From Apiotrichum sp. Y4204 (Eukaryota; Basidiomycota; Tremellomycetes; Trichosporonales; Trichosporonaceae): 19,061 nt of DNA. The position numbers and the translations under genes are program-made. Shown piece after piece: positions 15,513 through 19,061 of the stretch. Within the stretch, counting starts at the first letter, position 1; every line of letters starts with the position of its first letter. Location of the stretch: contig JAMYHL010000166.1 in the NCBI GenBank assembly GCA_025531455.1, positions 1 to 19,061 of the forward strand, given 5' to 3'. The notes under the pieces were generated by a model, which worked only from the letters and a program-made list of their open reading frames with translations, was not told the DNA's origin and did no database searches.

Positions 15513-18500
15513 ACCCTTCCTGGTCCCTTGCCCTGGCGCTTGACGGTCAGCACTCGAAAAGCCTCGAGAGGCCAAAAGCATCAGCGCTTCAGAGTGCGGG
15601 TCTGTATTGCTCCGGCACGGCAGCTGTCATCATGCTACTCGTATCTGCACAACGCATCAGTCACTGTTCCTGCTGTACCCCGTTTCTCAACGCGGTCCGT
15701 CGATGTATAAGAGTTCGCCGAGTTGCCATATGACTTTGTCTCGGGAAGACCGTTTGTGAGACGGGGTGCCACTTGCTGAGACGAAGTGAAACGGATGCTG
15801 GCCGTTGTCTTGCGAGCCAGTAAGCCAGCGATCAGCGACCCGGTAAACTCTGGGTCACGCGTTTCGCCGTTCTGCAGCTCTGCAGGGGAACGACCGTGAG
15901 GAGTGTGAAGCAGTGACCAACAGGCTGCAGGGTGTTCTCGGTGTATGCACGTATGCATCGCTGTGATCCAAGTAGAGTGTTCCTGTGCAGTTCCTGCTCC
16001 AGCTCTCTTTTACTCATTCAGTGCCTATCTTGGTGCCTCGCGCACATCTAACCGTTCCTGTGCGGACCAGGATGGGGTGGCCGCCGATGGCGCGGCGACG
16101 GAGGATGATGGAAGGCGCCGGAAGACAAAGCAGGAAGATACTGGGCTTGGTTGGCGCGAAGCGCGGAACGCGGACCACTGGCCACTGGTCAAACTCAATC
16201 CGTTGTACTGATTGCGGACACTCGGACTCGGACGCCAACGCCAGAAACTCAAAGCTTGCATTGCTTCTGCGCAGCCGGTGGCATGTGCAGTGGGATCCGG
16301 CACAGCAAAGCTAGCTATCAGAGCTTGGAGGCACGGCACGGCAGCGGGGTGCAGCGGCAACGGACCTCGGGCCTGCAGTGGACCTGGCGGCTTGAGGAGA
16401 CTTCCGCGGGCTGGGTTATTCAAAGCTACAGTATGGATGCCCCGCGCTCCCTCCCGTGGCCCGGTTTCTCTAGCGCGGAAGATTGTAACGGACCCCCGGA
16501 ACTGGCAGCCGGCCTGGGGCGCTCGTGTACTTCGAGTACAGTTGATTGTGTGCATGGGAACACGAAGCTTCAAAGTCTCGAGTAACCGGCATTCGCGGAG
16601 GCGAGGCGAGATCGACCAGTTAACACTTCGGGTCCGTGTCACACACACAGCGGCAAGCCAATGGTCGCAACATCTCGATCGGTTCGATCAGTCGTTCCAC
16701 CTCAAACCTGCTTCGTCTCGGCAAACTCAGTTGCATCCGGTACCGGCAGACAGTGTCACAAAGTGAAGCAGACAGCATCCCGAGCGTGACCCGGCGAGCA
16801 GCGGATCGCGTTTCGATCTGCGGCCTGCGGAGGCGAGCGTCGTGGGTGTTCTGTGCCTATGAAACAATTACAAGGATGCCGTGGCGCTGGCGGTAAACTG
16901 TATCTCGATCCAGTCTTGATCCAGTATGCACCGGTACGCCAGCCGATGGCAGGAGCTCCTGGTGGTACGCAGCTGTGCACTGCGGCCAGCTGCGATTAGC
17001 GCAGTCCGCGCAGTGGCAGACTTAGATACAGTTGGCGCCTCGATCCGCCACGACGGAAAATGTAAACCGTGAGCTACGAAGATGCGCCTGAGCATGAGTG
17101 TATTGGTGGCATCGGAGAGAATGCACAAGGAGGACGGTGGCGGGGAGGGTGGCGTGAGTACACTGTGTCTATTGAGCGCACGCTGCGCGGTGACTGCGTT
17201 TGAATGGTTAAGCTCTTGTCCGTCTTGGGCAGACCCGTTTGCAGCATGTGCATCCGCCAGCCATCCGCATCGTACGGCTGTGCCAACCTTGTTATCAGCA
17301 CATGGTTAATCCAGTAGTGGTAGGTGTGGCCCAGGCATCGTTCGTGACCAAACGCGTCTTGGCACAGTTCGGTGGACTGTAATGCAATGTCACATCATGC
17401 AACACATTACCGCTATGGATGGCCCCACGATGGCCACACAACTGTTCTGTAACAGACTTCGATCAGTCCGCATGCTGATGCCCAGAACGACGCCACACGG
17501 CCATTAAAACCCTCAATAAAACGTGAGACACCTGCCGCCGCCGATGTCATCGCTTGCAGAGTATTGGGCATGCGCATTGCGCACATTGTCAATTTAGCAG
17601 GGTACTTCACCGCGGGCCGGGCGCCCAGTTCTGTGGGTCCGAGACAGCCGCTGCTGCTTTCCGACCAGCCCGTCCCGTCAAGCGTGGGCCAATTTAGTGC
17701 ATCCCAAAAGTGTCGTAATTCATACAGGGAGGGTCCTGAGAGAACAGGGTCGCCGAGATCGACAACGGGGCTGGCTGTTCTGGTTGTGGCTGCACTGTGC
17801 AGGCAAGTCATTACTGACTCTGATATGCGTTCCAATATTAACCTCCTTCGGTTCCTCTTCGTGCTCGCTCAGTCCTCGCTCTCTGCGTCGTCCTGCTCCC
17901 TCTCGAGGACCCGGCTGCTGCTCTACAGTCTGTGCAGCCCCCCCTCTGCCCTTCTGCTCAGGGTATCGGGACCTCCAGACACCCCGTCCTAGGAACCGGC
18001 ACGAATCGCGGCCCGACTCGAGGTTGCCGAGACGGGTAACGCTGGTCCCCCGGCACCCTGTATTTACTCATGGACGCCTGGATATGCCGTTAACCATGCC
18101 GTTCAGCCAGGAGAATTTCCTGGGCTCGTCCACCCCCGTTCAGCACACTTTCATACCCTGGCCGTCCATCGACCGAGGGCACATTTCCGACTCGGTCCTT
18201 TGGCCATTGGCCAAGCTTCTCATCCTCTCGACCTTCACATGTCGAACCATTTGGGTCCATTCCGACTTGGGACATCTCCGGGACTTGACAAAGCTCGTCG
18301 TGGCTGAAGATTGAAAGCGCTTCCGAAGCCGTATCGAGAGACGCGAGGCTCGGAGAATGCATTTGTGCTCATGTGCTCGGGCCGCTCGGACCCCATTCCA
18401 TCTCGGCGCAAGCGAAATCAGTTCTGGTGGCCACCCGAGTACAACCTCTGGGCAGTTTCCCTTGAACTGTGCAGGACCCGCGCTTCACTTCCGCAGACTG

Positions 18501-18848
18501 ACCCCTTGTATAATCGGATGATCCGCTGGAGTCTGCAATAAACGGATTCTATACATGCTTTTGTGCCTGGGAGCTTTGGAGGGAAGCGCAGCTGTTGGAC
18601 TTCTCATGCTTCTCACCTTCTCGGTCTGTACTCTGCTGAGGAGTTGGCACCCGAGTTTAGTTGGCGTTTGTCGCAGTACAAGTGGACTGGAATGAGGGTC
18701 CTGATCTCTGGAAATGTGTTCCCCTCCCAACTTGTTTGAAGTGCATCATTCTCATTCTTTTCCTGTGCCGGCCGTGTGCATGTACTGGACGCAGACCAAC
18801 CCCTGCAACTCAGGGGGTCTCTCGACATTATATCGACATTTACAAGTC

Positions 18849-18872
18849 GTCAATGTGTCAATGTGTCAAGGT
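18849..18872. repeat. Three tandem copies of an 8-bp unit
   Basis: Two exact copies of GTCAATGT (18849-18856, 18857-18864) are followed by one copy with a single change (GTCAAGGT, 18865-18872). Just upstream, TCGACATT occurs twice (around 18824-18840), and its ACATT pairs with the AATGT of the repeat, so a short hairpin is possible. Confidence 0.75.
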
Positions 18873-18943
18873 GTGGAAAGTGAGTAGTACGTATGCCTGG
18901 CAGTTGGGAATGGAGGTGTTCCGGGAATGCTCCGATCCAAATC

Positions 18944-18988
18944 CAGGCAGGTAGGCAGCAAGCAGGGAGGCAGGCAGACAAGTAGGCA
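18944..18988. repeat. Degenerate AGGCAG-type tandem repeat
   Basis: A run of imperfect 4-8 bp units built on AGGCAG, AGCAGGG and AGTAGGC. It looks like a short, decaying minisatellite near the right edge of the window. The final bases of the window are again G-rich. Confidence 0.6.
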
Positions 18989-19061
18989 TATACAGGCCGG
19001 GTGTCGTGATCGGAAACGGTCAAGGATCAAGGACACATCGTACAGGAGGGGAAGGGGGGGG

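Larger units (their letters stand above)
14301..19061. other. Long gene-poor region
   Basis: Nearly 4.8 kb with no gene I can support. Open frames of up to about 200 codons occur on both strands (for example minus 16025-16648, plus 17697-18314), but their translations lack any recognisable domain, have irregular composition rich in Cys, Trp, Arg and His, and do not join across plausible short introns. I looked for tRNA A/B boxes, 5S-like sequence, telomeric repeats and terminal inverted repeats and saw none. The region holds a polypyrimidine tract, a poly-T run and small tandem repeats listed separately. The likely role is regulatory or intergenic DNA; a multi-exon gene with tiny exons or a long non-coding RNA cannot be excluded. 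Confidence 0.5.

Noticed and set aside
16025..16648. Minus-strand frame of about 207 codons
   Set aside because: No recognisable motif, high Cys/Trp/Arg scatter and equally long frames on the opposite strand over the same bases.
16668..16690. GGTTCGATC resembles a tRNA T-loop
   Set aside because: The bases after the loop do not pair with those before it, and no cloverleaf can be drawn around it.
17697..18314. Plus-strand frame of about 205 codons with a hydrophobic stretch
   Set aside because: The hydrophobic part looks like chance; no domain, start context or neighbouring exons support it.
18537..18542. AATAAA as a polyadenylation signal
   Set aside because: There is no supported plus-strand gene upstream for it to serve, and the hexamer is common by chance.

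Overview
The window looks like nuclear DNA from a basidiomycete fungus, most plausibly a Tremellomycetes-type yeast (inference; the exact order cannot be fixed from sequence alone). The grounds are genes split by very short spliceosomal introns (mostly 34-50 nt) with GT..AG ends and a CTGAC/CTAAC branch-point word only a few bases from the acceptor, long disordered Ser/Pro/Ala-rich proteins, and a BRPF-type chromatin protein that keeps the full EPC-N/PHD/bromodomain/PWWP layout.

Layout from left to right: 1-967 is non-coding by eye and lies 3' of the first gene. A minus-strand gene (968-2997, one intron) encodes an uncharacterised 659-residue protein with a Tudor/PWWP-like barrel candidate and a conserved-looking C-terminus. 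It is divergent, across about 640 bp, from a plus-strand gene with 11 exons (3636-8021) encoding a 1330-residue BRPF/Nto1-like scaffold of a NuA3/MOZ-type histone acetyltransferase complex. That gene converges, with only 107 bp between stop codons, on a six-exon minus-strand VTA1/LIP5 homologue (8129-9729), a Vps4 co-factor of the ESCRT-III/multivesicular body pathway. After 420 bp comes a large minus-strand gene (10150-13365) for a serine/proline-rich, largely disordered protein of about 1044 residues with many basophilic-kinase-type sites. The last 5.7 kb (13366-19061) contains no gene that I can support. It holds a TATA-like box, a strong G-quadruplex motif, homopolymer and polypyrimidine tracts and small tandem repeats, and probably serves as upstream or regulatory DNA for the large minus gene and for whatever lies to the right.

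Functionally the first two genes may be linked (divergent, both with chromatin-reader-like content). VTA1 belongs to endosomal sorting and is probably unrelated. I see no mobile element, CRISPR array, tRNA or rRNA gene. The window is mostly ordinary fungal housekeeping DNA. The observations most worth following are the intact BRPF-type architecture, the uncharacterised divergent neighbour, the ultra-short introns with tandem CAGCAG acceptors, and the gene-poor right flank.
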